NCBI GenBank assembly: GCA_963693305.1
Contig: OY855913.1
Location: 3,461,001 to 3,525,000 of the forward strand
DNA from: Meandrina meandrites
Lineage: Eukaryota > Cnidaria > Anthozoa > Scleractinia > Meandrinidae
Direction of reading: 5' to 3'
Length of the DNA: 64,000 nt
Positions 23,308-34,738 of this stretch are shown here, one piece after another. Within the stretch, counting starts at the first letter, position 1. Every line of letters starts with the position of its first letter. Both the position numbers and the translations under genes were made by a program. The notes under the pieces are model-generated. The model ran no database searches and was not told the DNA's origin. It saw only the letters and a program-made list of their open reading frames with translations.

Positions 23308-25563
23308 CAGGAGCCATAATGGTAGGAGACCGTAAGCGAGAGATCTGGCCTTGTCCCTATGATATGAGACAAAATTTCTATTTTAAGAATAAATCGTGTC
23401 ATCTCGCGTGGCGCGCGCGTACTGCCGCGAGGATTTTCTCGAGGACGTCGCGCGGAGAAATATAAACAAAATGGCGTCCAAAATAACCTCTGCAAGTGAA
23501 GTAAACACTGGCTTTCTTTCATCAGTTTCTATTCCTAATTTACGTCAAGATTTCCTTGAGCACGTCTTTGAATGTAACCATGAAAGTGAGGATGATTCAA
23601 GTGATTCGGATATCTGCAGTAGTACTTTTTTCGGACAAATCCAGTCGCGAAGACTCGTTAAACATGTCGTACAAGGAATCACACAGTGGTCAAGACAATT
23701 TACGAAATTGTAAATTGACAATTTACGAACCAATAAAAAACAACAAAAAAAAAGACAATTTACGAAACTTTTCACAGCGCAGCGATATGGGCAACCAAAA
23801 AATACAGAATGACAGCAAAAAAAGCAGAAACCATATTTTTGCCGTATACGCCATTTCGACCTTTCCTTGATGCTTTGTTGTAAGTTACATGTGACTTTCA
23901 TATCATATAAAATTACATATATACTGCATAATGAAAATATTTCCTTTTAAGTCACTTATCCGACTAATGCTGCTCCAAAATATTTCTTTTAGTATCCTGT
24001 ATTATAATTTGCAGTGCAGCTAAAACATTGTTGAAAAGTATGGAAAGATCGGAAACTTCCAACAGAAGTTGTAGACAAATGAAGCAGAAGAGGATTCAGT
24101 TTTTTTTCGCCGAGATTAAAAAAAAAAATCTACCGATTTTTTTTTTCGTTTACTTTCAAGTATGAAAAAATGCAGCATATGTGCAAACGGCTTTATCTAG
24201 TTTCGTGTGTCTAGTCTCGATGAAACCGATTCGACTTTGGCTCGCCAAGATAGCTACCTTTCGTCTTCAATTTTGGAGCGCTTTGAAAACGCTCTTGTTA
24301 CAGTAAATTATTCACACTACCCGCATTCTCAAGATTATTTAGCACCTGGAAATGCCACGGTTAAAATTGCGGCTGAGCTTTGTATTCATGCATTTTATTT
24401 AGCAATGAATGTGGTATGTGGCGTGCCATGTTCAATTCCAGGTGCTAAATAATCTTGAGAATGCGGCAAGTTTGAATAATTTACTGTTACCCGAGGGTTT
24501 TCAAATGGAAGACGCGGAGTAGCTATCTTGGCAAGCAAAATTCGACGCATTTCATCGAGACTAGATTCACGAGAGTAGACAAAGCCGTTTGCATATATGC
24601 TGCATTTTCTCATACTTACAAATATAAGAAAAAAATCCGTAGTTTTTTTTTTAATTCGAATATTTACACACCGTAAACCACTTCCTCCTAATTTGTTTAC
24701 AACTTTTATTTGCTAGGAGTTTCTGATCTTTCCATACTTTTCAGCAACGTTTTAGTTTGCATTAAGCTTTCAAATAATCTATGGGATCTTAGCATAGCTT
24801 GAACGTTGTTGTAGCTCCCAATTATACACGAGCATAATACTTTGAAGCGAAAGTTCAACAGTCAACTGTGCAGCAATTTCTACTCAGCCGATTTCGTTGA
24901 AACTTGCTCATACTAAAAATTGGATAATTTGAACTTGTTGACTTTGATAAGAAAAAATCTATCGTCGCGTTTAGAAAATATTCGCGTTTTTTTTCATAAA
25001 TATATTTTTTCAAAAGCGCTAATATCTCGTGATCGTTTGCCTTGTTTGCCCTTTACTTTAAAGCTTTATAAAATTTGAACATTTGCTATTTCGATTGCTA
25101 AAAATCAGAAAAATCGGGTGAGGTTTACATGCCCAAAGCTTGATTTAGAAAAGAGCACCTTCGTTCCCCAAAAATAGCGCGGGCCATCTTAACCTAAGTG
25201 CAATCCAAATGTAAACGAGTCATCGTGAATTTTATCTTACCGAGAAAACTTCTCTAGATTAGTCTTGTGCTTAACTGACAAAAAATCCAGGAGATGAATT
25301 TAGCACGATACGGAAGCTGCACAGCCTAATGTATAATTTTATGGTTCACAGAACGACTGATTTATTTTTCGTTCTCAAGTTTTAACACAGAGTCTTTTGT
25401 GGCAGATTTACTCGCGACTTACATGATACACGCAACTCCGGCAACATTGACGCGAGAACTCACGCATCCGCGCGTGTCTGCCTGTTCTAAAAATATAAAA
25501 ATTGTCTCGTATCATAGGGTGCGTGGATGTCGCGCTTACGGTCTCCTCCCATTATGGCTCCTG
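23308..25563. mobile_element. 2.26-kb non-autonomous DNA transposon
   Basis: The terminal inverted repeat is CAGGAGCCATAATGG, followed by AGGAGACCGTAAGCG on both arms. ATAATAA is duplicated on both sides (23301-23307 and 25564-25570). The spacer of copy 2 near 9615-9630 shows the uninterrupted site. The CAG start and a duplication of about 7-8 bp suggest hAT, but no transposase is present. The interior contains a long hairpin (24021-24760) and short open frames, the longest 105 codons at 23396-23713, with no recognisable domain. Confidence 0.8.
24021..24760. repeat. long inverted repeat inside the transposon
   Basis: Arms of about 330 bp (24021-24355 and about 24430-24760) are diverged inverted copies. 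Paired landmarks include CAAGATTATTTAGCACCTGG near 24330 and its complement near 24440, GGCTTTATCTAG/CTAGTCTCGATGA near 24190-24225 and complements near 24555-24590, and TATGGAAAGATC near 24040 and its complement near 24733. A read-through transcript would fold into a long imperfect duplex. Confidence 0.75.
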
Positions 25564-26770
25564 ATAATAATCATTTCATTCTGGATATCCATTTCAAGAA
25601 AAAAAAATGCAATTTTCTTTGTTAAGCCATTGACCTCTCAAAAAGTGGTTTGACCAATGGAGTTTAAGAACGTATGGCAGTCACGTTAGCTATACATATA
25701 TACAAGATAAGTATAATTTCCAGAGGTGAATTTAAGAACCGGACATTCTGATTGGTCGACTATGACTATGTTCACGACGTCAGGCGGTGAAATATAGCAT
25801 TTTAAGGCTTGGTTACTAGGCCACGCCACTCATGTCATCCAGACAAGTAAGCATGGTGGACAGTTGCTGAATGAATTTTTTCTTCATTTGAAGGAAATTA
25901 CTCCTGATATATAAAACACTGGAAATTTTGTGAAAAAATGTTATTAAGAAGACCTTTGGGTCAAAAAGAGCTGATTTTGAGCGATCTTCGATTCCCAGTT
26001 GTACTTAGTGATAGATGGCAACTAAGAGAAACTTTTTTACATATGCCTAACGTCAAAAGAACTGCATATTCTTTTTACTTTTTTTGGTTTTCATTTTTTG
26101 ACCGAAATGTTCTATCTTCTGTCTTTGTCTTAACTCACCTGTAGCTGCTGTATAAACAAATCGTTTCAGACAACTTTATGGGTAAACAAACATCTATAGC
26201 GAAAGAAAAGTATTGACATGCCTCTTCCGCCCCATCATAATTGCTAACAATACTTAACATGCTTGATATATACCACTACTCGGTTTTCACGCTCATAAGG
26301 CGAAGAAAGGAACACATATTCCTCGAGCGTGTTACCAGTTTACTGCTCTTATAAGGGATGAGAAAACTTAAATGTCACCAACATACCTTACCACGAAGAA
26401 AAAAGTAAAAGTCCTAATCCTGTACCATTGCTAAATTTTGCTTTGGGTAGTAACATCCCAATTTTGTAATCATTGATTTGTAATTCTGCTATTAATAATC
26501 AAAGTCGAACTTCTCTAATGCTAAATGGCCGTTACAACGAAAGACCAAAGTCACCCTCCGACAAAGCCCACTGCATCAAGAGTTCAAAAGCTGAAGTTCG
26601 GGTCCCTCTTGTATCTCAGAAAATGTTTCGTGAACGTTTCCACCAACTTGGCTCTTTGCCACAGCGCATCTGTTCAGTGAACACCCTTGCCAGTTTTATA
26701 ACAAGTGTGGTCGTTAATTTGAGAATCGTGCTTGTTCCAAAATAAGGTGTGACGATGTTTCCAGGTTGTG

Positions 26771-27904
26771 TCACTCAATGCTGACATTATCCATCGTTTT
26801 TACTTCAGTTTCCTCTGATGCGACTTGATTGGGGCGGCAGGCGAGCACTATCTTTAAAGATCTCCGGTATTTTGTCAATCTCCACGCGTAGATGAACGCA
26901 TCCAGTGCCACCTTCACGAACATCATTGCGTCCCCGATAGTGATCGCAGCAGACAAGTCAAGTCTCTCTTGTGGTGTTTTTTGCTTCATGTAAAATTTGA
27001 TATGAACTGTAATGATGTGAGGGAGAGAGCACACGATGAGAATTCCCGACAAAAGCAAGGTTACAATGGTAAATTGCCGTTCGCTAATTTTGTTCGATCG
27101 AGGTTTACACGTTTGTCCACCCGCATCTGCATGACCCGCAAAGGTGCGCCCACCTCCAATCCGATGAGATGCTTTGGCAAATTGGCGAAATGATCTCAAA
27201 AGCATGGCAGAACCAATTATCAGCAAAATCGTTATTAATGTCGAGTGAAGATGAAGATCTACTTGAAATAATGTGGTTTTAGGAACTCCAACGAACATCA
27301 ACAGAATAAATCCAGTGAAGTACACTAACGAGAAGCAGACACATGCAAGGACCCTGCGTGTTGTCACGACTGAGCGATAGTGGTGCGGGTATGTTATGGC
27401 GAAGAACTGCGTCAGTATAAGACCAAGAACAAGCAGAAACGACGAGTTGAGGCCCACGTAAGACAAACAACTTCCAATTTGATTCATGGTGTAGTAAGGC
27501 TCTCCTGGTGTAAGAGACCATTTTATATACCTTGCCACACGATAGATTATATGGAAAGGCTCAATAAACAGACCTGTCGTTAAATCGACCACTGCTAAAG
27601 CAACAATGAAATACGTAGCTGGTGTACGGAAGCATTTGAGAGGATCTTTGAAAATAGTGAGTAGTAATAACACGTTACTAGTAACTGTTATTGGTGACAG
27701 TATTGCCAGGCAGATGGCAGTCGCGAGCTGAGTGTAAAGGCTCAGTCTGTTGTCTATTGAAGAATTAGCAGACGAGGTGCTGTTATTCATTGCTGTTATA
27801 AATCGACAAAAACTCTCTAATCGCAGTATAATTTCCTTGTACAGGCTGTCATAATCAGTGTACGCTGGTCGTTTTCTGCTTTTTAAGTTGTACTTTTTTT
27901 CCAA
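26771..27904 (-). CDS. intronless class-A-like GPCR (array copy 5)
   Basis: The open frame is 377 residues, but the first 38 are Lys/Tyr-rich and unlike any paralog. Met39 (position 27790, MNNSTSSANSS) matches the family start and is preferred, giving 339 residues. The receptor has seven helices with TQFFAITYPHHYR after TM3, CSLP in TM6, DAFIYAWR in TM7 and LACRPN at helix 8. Unlike most paralogs it has a Cys at the top of TM3 (IGSCLSYVG) but no partner Cys in extracellular loop 2. Loop 3 is of the GGRTFAGHADAGG...KISERQF type shared with copy 7. Its flanks are of the second kind (shared with copies 6, 7 and 10). Ligand unknown. Confidence 0.87.
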   Translation of the reverse strand: MEKKYNLKSRKRPAYTDYDSLYKEIILRLESFCRFITAMNNSTSSANSSIDNRLSLYTQLATAICLAILSPITVTSNVLLLLTIFKDPLKCFRTPATYFIVALAVVDLTTGLFIEPFHIIYRVARYIKWSLTPGEPYYTMNQIGSCLSYVGLNSSFLLVLGLILTQFFAITYPHHYRSVVTTRRVLACVCFSLVYFTGFILLMFVGVPKTTLFQVDLHLHSTLITILLIIGSAMLLRSFRQFAKASHRIGGGRTFAGHADAGGQTCKPRSNKISERQFTIVTLLLSGILIVCSLPHIITVHIKFYMKQKTPQERLDLSAAITIGDAMMFVKVALDAFIYAWRLTKYRRSLKIVLACRPNQVASEETEVKTMDNVSIE

Positions 27905-30403
27905 ATTGTGGATCTGCGTTCCTCAAACAGGCCCTGACAATTCCTTTGACTTGCGTAACCACCTAAGAGAACTCCGCCAACAAGATAGTTTTTTTTTTCG
28001 GCAGACGATAGGGGATAACTACGCCGGCAGCTGTAGGCGTCTGTTTCAAATAAGAAAAAAATGTTGGACATCAACCACTTGAAGAGAAATTGAGTTGTTC
28101 CTTCATTTCATTGTCAAAATGTAACCAAGAGAAGAATAAAATATGAATGGAATGGTAGTTTCCACACCAATTTCTGCTTCACAGGACCACCTTCTGTTGT
28201 CTTTGAACTAAAAGGCAGTTTAAAAATGTGTTTCTTTTCTTTATTTTTTTCTGAATGCAACGTTTGCTCAGGAACAACGATATATGACAAGAAAATGAAA
28301 AGTGATCAGAAAGTGCCCAAGGCTGCCATTTACTGTTGGCAGATGCTACACCCTTTTAAGGGATTAATATTTGAGCTGTGACAAATTTTCAATAGAAAAT
28401 GACAAATTGAGCACGCTTTGTTTGTCTCTTCAATTACAATCGAAATTTCTGGTAAGTCTTTCTTTACATTGCTTCGTTTATATTCATTTTAAAATACAGT
28501 TTAAAATCATGCAGGGTTTTTTTTTCGCAGCTTTCGTTAAATATTTGTGAATTTGGCGAGTTTGAGAAACAGTTTGTCAGAAACTAGACTTTCGGTCATT
28601 TACAAGTTGTCAGTATTGGTCCATGTTCACTGATTCGCAAATCTTTGCCCGGTGAAATTTTGTCAGTTCTTGCTAAGTGAAATGGTGACTCGAATAAAGA
28701 GAAATAAATAAGGAAACCTTCTCTTTTTTCTGAGTAAGTTCAATTGTTGTCGGTACTAGTTGCCTTCTCGTTAATTTTCCCGGGGGTTCCTCAATTCTCG
28801 AATGCAAAAAATAAAATGCTTGAAAATTCATTTTAATCTGATTTTAAATAGAAGAACCGCGCGATGGAAATCATGCCCCGCCCAGAAAGTGCGGAAACTC
28901 AGCAGTCTCTTTCTTTTCCTCCAGTACGAGCAGATACAAATCAATTAATTTTGTAGCAAATCGATTCTCTCTTCTTGTAATTTAGCTGCTCGATTCGGTC
29001 ACCCGCGTTGCTTTTTTTTTCCTGAGGACAATATATATGAGATACCCCTGGTAGACTGAACTCCTGGTAATACCGATAATAAAGTAAAAGTAGGAACCTT
29101 TAAGGTTTCGTATCATTATTGCATTAAAGTAAACAATTAATATAGTACGGAAAAATTATCATTTTTTACCCATATGTCTGTCGTGATGCAAGTGGGTTGA
29201 AAATTTATTATCTTGGATATTTTCAGCTTCCCACGCAGTCGTTTTCAGGGACATGGGAGGGTAGGGTATTGTTTGTAATCAATTTAATTTCCACTCATTC
29301 TAGACAACCTGAATAAGAGGTGAAGACCCCATGAAAAGTACACGAGATTCAAATTTCTCAGTTTATATCGACCACTGCCCCTCACATACAGGTTTCAAAC
29401 AACATTCGGTGTTCCTATTGCCAAGGAAAGTAGAGCAATTGATCTCTGAGCTTACGGCAAGCAGCGACTATTCATCAAAACAGTGGACACCCGATTTCTC
29501 AAACCACGATTTCTCGAGCCTTCAAAGTAATATATCAAACACGAGGGAGAGTGTTTCATCACATTTCCAAACACCGAGAAGAGAGTTGAAAATAGGACAC
29601 GTAGCGGAGTATTCTGACGAACTTCGAGGTGTTTGGATATGTGATGAAACACTCTCACGAGTGTTTGATATATCTTCTCAATCGAAACTAAAACTACGGA
29701 GAAAACAGAGAAATAAAATCTTAAAAAATCTATGCTAATTAAGAACAGGTTTCAAACCACCGTCACGGTTCTGATTTCCTTTGTGTTAACCAGATGAATT
29801 ATTAATAAGTTTGAGAACTACAATGCAATAACTCAAACCAAAAGTTGCTTCCTCCCCTCAGTCGAACACTGCAATTTTACCCTCGATTTCTCGAACCAAG
29901 TTTCGGTTCCCTTGAAGGTAAATCGAGAAATCGGGATTCTACAGGGATATTGAAAACACTAGCGCTATTCAAGGACTGCTCTTCATATTGGACTCAGTGG
30001 ACTCTCATGCTTTAATGCAATTGCTTTCTCTCTCGAAAAAAAAATGTAAATAACAGACCTCTATTTTAATTTCTATTCGATTGCTTAAGCCTTGCCTCAG
30101 ATGAAAACACTCTAAGTTACTCTATAATTACCTGTATCAAAAATATATCAATGAACATTAATTTAGTGCCTTATTGTTCTACAAATAATCATTCATTGAT
30201 ACTGTAGTTAAAAAGGTAAAAGTTATGTTTCTTTACTAAAAATACTTCTGGCGAACACGCACCGTAAACATTTTAAATATTTGAGCGACCTTTGCCAGAA
30301 TTGAATGTATAACACACAACTGGAATGCAGCCGTCTTCCGACAAACAGTGGAAAGCAAGAAATTTAACTTAAGGGTTGATTCTAAACGAGTTACAACGAC
30401 GGT
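27905..30403. other. spacer between array copies 5 and 6
   Basis: It holds the 5' flank of copy 5, including GGTAAGTCTTTCTTTACATT near 28451 that recurs near 36385 and in altered form near 33605, 48345 and 48510. It also holds a hairpin MITE (29531-29672) and then the 3' flank of copy 6 (from about 29940, shared with 38757 and 42224). The 135-codon frame at 29331-29738 spans the MITE and is not credited. Confidence 0.6.
29531..29672. mobile_element. 142-bp hairpin MITE
   Basis: The ends TATATCAAACAC and GTGTTTGATATA are perfect inverted repeats. The arms continue with GAGAGTGTTTCATCACAT, TTCCAAACACC and their complements, with small mismatches. About 45 bp of loop. No coding capacity. Confidence 0.8.
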
Positions 30404-31468
30404 TCACAGATTCTGTTGTTGTAGAGGGAAATTGTTCATGCTTATCATTTCAGAGGCCTCAATTTTAACTTGACAAGGAAGGCCCTTGAGCACTAGTCTC
30501 ACCGACCGCCGGTATTTTTCTAGTCTCCACGCGTAGATAAATGAATCCAATGCCACCTTCACGAACATCATCTCGTCCGCAATAGTACTCAAAGCGAACA
30601 AGTTAAGATGCTGTTGCCGAGTTTTCTGCTTCGTGTAAAATTTTATATGAAGTATAATGATGTGAGGAAGACAGCAGACGATTAGAATTCCTGACAAAAG
30701 CAAGATTACAATCGTAAACTGTCTCTCACTAATTCTGTTCGTTTGTCGACGACTGCTCGCGTCTCGATTTTCAAAGCTTCGGGCGCTTTCAAAACGACGA
30801 GATGCTTTGGCATATTGACGATATGACCTCAAAAGCATGGCGGAACCAGTTATAAGCAAAATAGTGATAGGTGTCGAGTGAAGGTGAAGATCTACTTTCC
30901 ATAGGGTAAATATGGAAACTCCAACAAACTGCAACAGAATGAATCCAGTGAAGTACACCAGCGAGAAGCCAGCACACGCAAGGACCCTGGGTGTTGTTAC
31001 GGCTGATTTATAATGGTGCGGGTATGTTATGGCGAGAAACTGCGTCAAAATAAGACCAAGCACAAGCAGAAATGACATGTTGAGGCCTACAGTAGAGAAC
31101 GAATTCGCAATTTGGTATAGATTACTGTACGGCTCGCTCGGTGAAGGGGACCACTGCATATAACTTGCTACACGATAGATTATAAAGAAAGTTTCAACAA
31201 ACAGGCCTGTCGTTAAATCGACCAAGGCTAAAGCGACGATGAAATAAGTAGCTGGTGTACGGAAGCATTTGAGAGGATCTTTCAGGATAGTTAGCAGTAA
31301 AAACCCGTTACTAATGATTGTTATTGGCGACAGAATCATCAGGGAGATGCCAGTAGCGAGCTGGGTGTAAAGGTACAATCTGTAGTCTGCAGAAGATGAA
31401 TTGGACGGCGAAGTGCTGTTACTCATGGCTATATATTCGGTTGTGTTTCCAGAACTGACAATTAGCAT
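30404..31468 (-). CDS. intronless class-A-like GPCR (array copy 6)
   Basis: The open frame is 354 residues. Met15 (31426, MSNSTSPSNSSS) matches paralog starts and is preferred, giving 340 residues. Seven helices with TQFLAITYPHHYK after TM3, CCLP in TM6, DSFIYAWR in TM7, and helix 8 LKGLPCQVK with the Cys displaced. Extracellular loop 1 (MQWSPSPSEPYSNLYQ) and TM4 entry (SAVTTPRVLACAG) are distinctive. The 3' flank resembles that of copies 8 and 9. The conserved ATCGAT-type upstream block of other loci was not found. Ligand unknown. Confidence 0.87.
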   Translation of the reverse strand: MLIVSSGNTTEYIAMSNSTSPSNSSSADYRLYLYTQLATGISLMILSPITIISNGFLLLTILKDPLKCFRTPATYFIVALALVDLTTGLFVETFFIIYRVASYMQWSPSPSEPYSNLYQIANSFSTVGLNMSFLLVLGLILTQFLAITYPHHYKSAVTTPRVLACAGFSLVYFTGFILLQFVGVSIFTLWKVDLHLHSTPITILLITGSAMLLRSYRQYAKASRRFESARSFENRDASSRRQTNRISERQFTIVILLLSGILIVCCLPHIIILHIKFYTKQKTRQQHLNLFALSTIADEMMFVKVALDSFIYAWRLEKYRRSVRLVLKGLPCQVKIEASEMISMNNFPLQQQNL

Positions 31469-34400
31469 TTGTCAAACTGCAAGTCTTTGTGGTCGCTGCA
31501 GTATTTGGGATTCTCTTGTGTTGAATTCGATCGAGGGCAGAACTTGCAATTCAATTCCTCGCCGTTTTCTTCAAGAAGCTGAGTTAGACATATCCATGAA
31601 TTTACTATTTGATCCTTTCCAGCCTTTCTAACAGAATCGAACGGAATCGAACGTGTCCACACAGTCAAGATGGCATCTGAATACTGTAAACCGGTGTTAA
31701 CATTAGTACCCGGCGTGTTTGTTTCCCACCGAAAGCTTGCAGCTCTTACTCGAGCATGATTGCTCGCGTAATATAGCTAGTATAACAGCAGAAATGGTAA
31801 GTATTAAAAACAGCTCGCATGTTTCTCTCGTCGTTCGAAAGTGACTCTTGAACTCGTCTGGTAAATATGCTGATATCGTATACTCTAAGTAGTCGCGAAC
31901 TCGATTCAAATTCCTTCGCATGTAACAGCTAGCTGCACTGAAAAAATAAAATCATCGTCCTCGCTTAAAATATGGTCATTTGTTTGCTTTGGTTTCTTTT
32001 GTATTTTTGTGCGAAGCTTGAAGGTGACCGTTTGGCGCAACCAGCCGGAAAATACTGTTCCATTCGCCACAAGGTTAGGAATACCTGGAATTTCGAACCG
32101 GAATTTTTGGTCGAATGGAAAGCGCCCCATGTCAGCTTGTTGAAAGTAGCACGGGCGTGTTTCTTGCCGCCCTCCGGGGGGGGGGGGGGGGGGGGGGGGT
32201 GTACTTGACAGAATCGCGGGTAGGGAGGTGCACCCTGGTCGCCAAAACCTTGACCCTCTTTAAGACACGAGTCTCTGATTTGTATACCCTGTTTCAGACA
32301 GAATGCCGATTTTTGATATCCCGTCTAAGACACTTGTTGTAGCGTAATCAAACGGGAATTATGCTTGGTACTGAATGGAAGTCAACATTAAGCAAGAACT
32401 TGTAAGAGTTCGGCTTGTGGCTAAGTTCGTATAAGTTAGCATACATGCTTATCCTGATTAAGACATTGGCCTATGTAAAGATGCCCCTTTTAAGACAAAA
32501 AAAGGAGTGAAAACGATACACCGTTCAAGACAAATAATCCTGAAAACCATACCCTGTCGGGGCACACGTCCCCATTAAGCCCTTATAAGGGAGTACATTC
32601 TCCCCCGGGTTTCTCGAGTCGCGGTTTGATAGCTAGATTGAAAGATAGATAGAAGTCTACTTTGCAAATATAATACGCTTAGCTATTATTAAAGGTGAGT
32701 TGTCGCAGGCCAGGCTTAAAGGGTCAAGGGCTGGGCTGCGACAGCTCATAAGCTAGTTTACAGATATTACACATGAAATCAAAATAAGCTACTCATTGCA
32801 AACGGTTCGTCAGAAAGCTCTTAGTGTATGGATGTAAATCGTTGTTGTAGTTTACAGTTTTCTTATCCTGAATTCGATAAAAACCATTGCAATTATAGTT
32901 CAGTGTTTACTTTTTCTGGAAGAGGCCCTGCAATCCTCGACAAAAGTAGTTGGAACACCTCTTATAACGTGACAATTCGTTACGAATGCTATGAAATAAA
33001 GATCCCCCTTCCCCCTCTTTATAATGTTGTAACATAGGCAGCAACTGCAGGCTTTGTTTTTTCAGGTCACACAACATTTAAAAGGGAGAGAGAGGGATTT
33101 TTAGATATTTTCATGTTTCAAGTGGGAAAAAAAAGCAAGTGTCCCAAGAATTTTGTCGAGGATTGTAGCCCCGATAATATTTTTGTCTGCAATCATAAAA
33201 TCAAGAGAACTTTGCGAAATAATTTGGTCAACGAAATGTGTGGAGGAGAAGCTGTCCGTTCAACTAAGAAGAAATAAATGTTAGATCCTGCCAAGAAATT
33301 GAAGTTCTAATTGAAAACAAATCGTTTTCTTGAGTTCTACCCCAACCTCTGAATTTCTGTAGGCTTTCAATTTAAACCGGGCAGTTTCATAATCGCCTTC
33401 CTTTCCTTTAAAATCTTTTTCCTGGATGCAGACGATAAAGGACTTAATCAGAGCAAGTTTTAGGTAGATATTTACTTTTCGCAGGTGTTACATCCTTTTA
33501 AGGGATAAATTATTTGACCTGTCTGTAGTTTTGAATGGAAAATGACAAATGGTATATATAAGCTTTGTTTTTCTCCCTGAAGTCCAAGTGACAGTTCTGG
33601 CTAGCCCTTCTTTACATTGTCTCTTCTATATTTATTCTAGAATGTTCTAAATGGCAGTTTCATATTCGGTAGTCCTAAAGAGGACGCTCTTGTTTGGAGT
33701 TCACTGTTATGAATGTCAACATCCGATTAGGCGACAAATACACAGACTCAAATATTCACTTTGTATACCATTTGTCAAATTTTCTTGCATCATTACTTAA
33801 AGATCAGTAGTCGTTATATACTATTAACGTCTATGTTCTATTCACTTTATCATAGTTACATTCAGGCAGGCATGTTAATAGAATATAAAGTCACTTAAAA
33901 TGTGTCGTTTGAAAGCAAAGTTTGTAAAGGAGAGGGAAAGGGGAGAAAAAAGTATACGTTTGGCTTAGGACTAATATAAACGTGATTAAGATCCATTGAA
34001 TAACTATTAGTAATTGTATTTTATAAGATATTAAAGAAAACTAGGAAAAACTGTTTCGAGGGCAATAACTACCTTTTAGTTTTAGTTTTTTTTCTCTCTG
34101 TTTTTCATCCTTCGACAGGAATGTTCATCATCTGCCTTTGTTATGACAGTGCCTGCCATTGCTGTACAAAGAAATCATTCCAGACAACTTGATGGGAAAT
34201 AAACATCCAGCGAAAGAAAAGTGTAATAAAACACACCTCTTCCACGGACCCATAATTGCAAAAATATACTAAATATGTACCTGTCACTCTTACATCAATC
34301 ACTTTTCGGTTTTCGCTTTCAGAAAGCGAAGAGAACGACGACAATTCCTCAAAAAGTTCAAAAGTGATTAAGTTAATGATATTGTCAGTTTACTACTGAA

Positions 34401-34738
34401 AAGGACCGGCAGACGAACTATCACGAGCATGCTTTATCGCGAGGAAATAAAATAAAAGTCATATCCAGTACCATTGTTGAAATTGGCCATTATATATTAA
34501 GATCCCATCAATAGAAGTTCGGGTCTCTCTTGCTTCTTAGGTTATGTTTCGATAAACGTTTCCACCTTCCATTACCCTGAGATATATACTGGCGAACATC
34601 TTGACTGTAGTTCAATAGCTATGGTCAGAGCAGGTCTGTTCAGGTAGCACCCTTGCTAGTTATTGGAGGCCAAAACAAAGTGTGACGATATGTTTCAAGA
34701 TTTTGTCATTGGACGGTAAAATTTTCCATCGTTCTTTC
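31469..34738. other. spacer between array copies 6 and 7
   Basis: No gene is supported. It has a 24-G run at 32176-32199; a stretch near 32240-32560 with repeated ACCCTGTTTCAGAC/TTTAAGACA-like motifs, a kind of degenerate repeat seen again inverted near 51430-51730; an imperfect 12-bp inverted repeat (GAGTTGTCGCAG near 32697 against CTGCGACAGCTC near 32737); the conserved flank segment near 33590; and the 3' flank of copy 7 from about 34100. Confidence 0.6.
32176..32199 (+). repeat. poly-G run (24 G)
   Basis: An uninterrupted G run followed by TGTACTTGAC. It could form a quadruplex on the plus strand. Its exact length may be unreliable, as homopolymers are error-prone. Confidence 0.8.

Larger units (their letters stand above)
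20515..26770. other. spacer between array copies 4 and 5
   Basis: A long gene-free stretch. It contains the 5' flank and promoter block of copy 4, inserted elements at 20893-21238, 22473-22704 and 23308-25563, a tRNA-like remnant, and the 3' flank of copy 5 from about 26050. The sequence at 21676-21790 recurs inverted at about 21880-21975. Open frames inside are short and repeat-derived. Confidence 0.65.

Noticed and set aside
23396..23713. 105-codon plus-strand open frame
   Set aside because: It lies inside the 2.26-kb transposon, contains no recognisable domain and starts in the terminal region of the element.
29331..29738. 135-codon plus-strand open frame
   Set aside because: It runs through the hairpin MITE at 29531-29672; both arms contribute to the frame and no domain is visible.
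32697..32750. Imperfect inverted repeat GAGTTGTCGCAG/CTGCGACAGCTC as a MITE
   Set aside because: The arms are only 12 bp with one mismatch and there is no target duplication or second copy.
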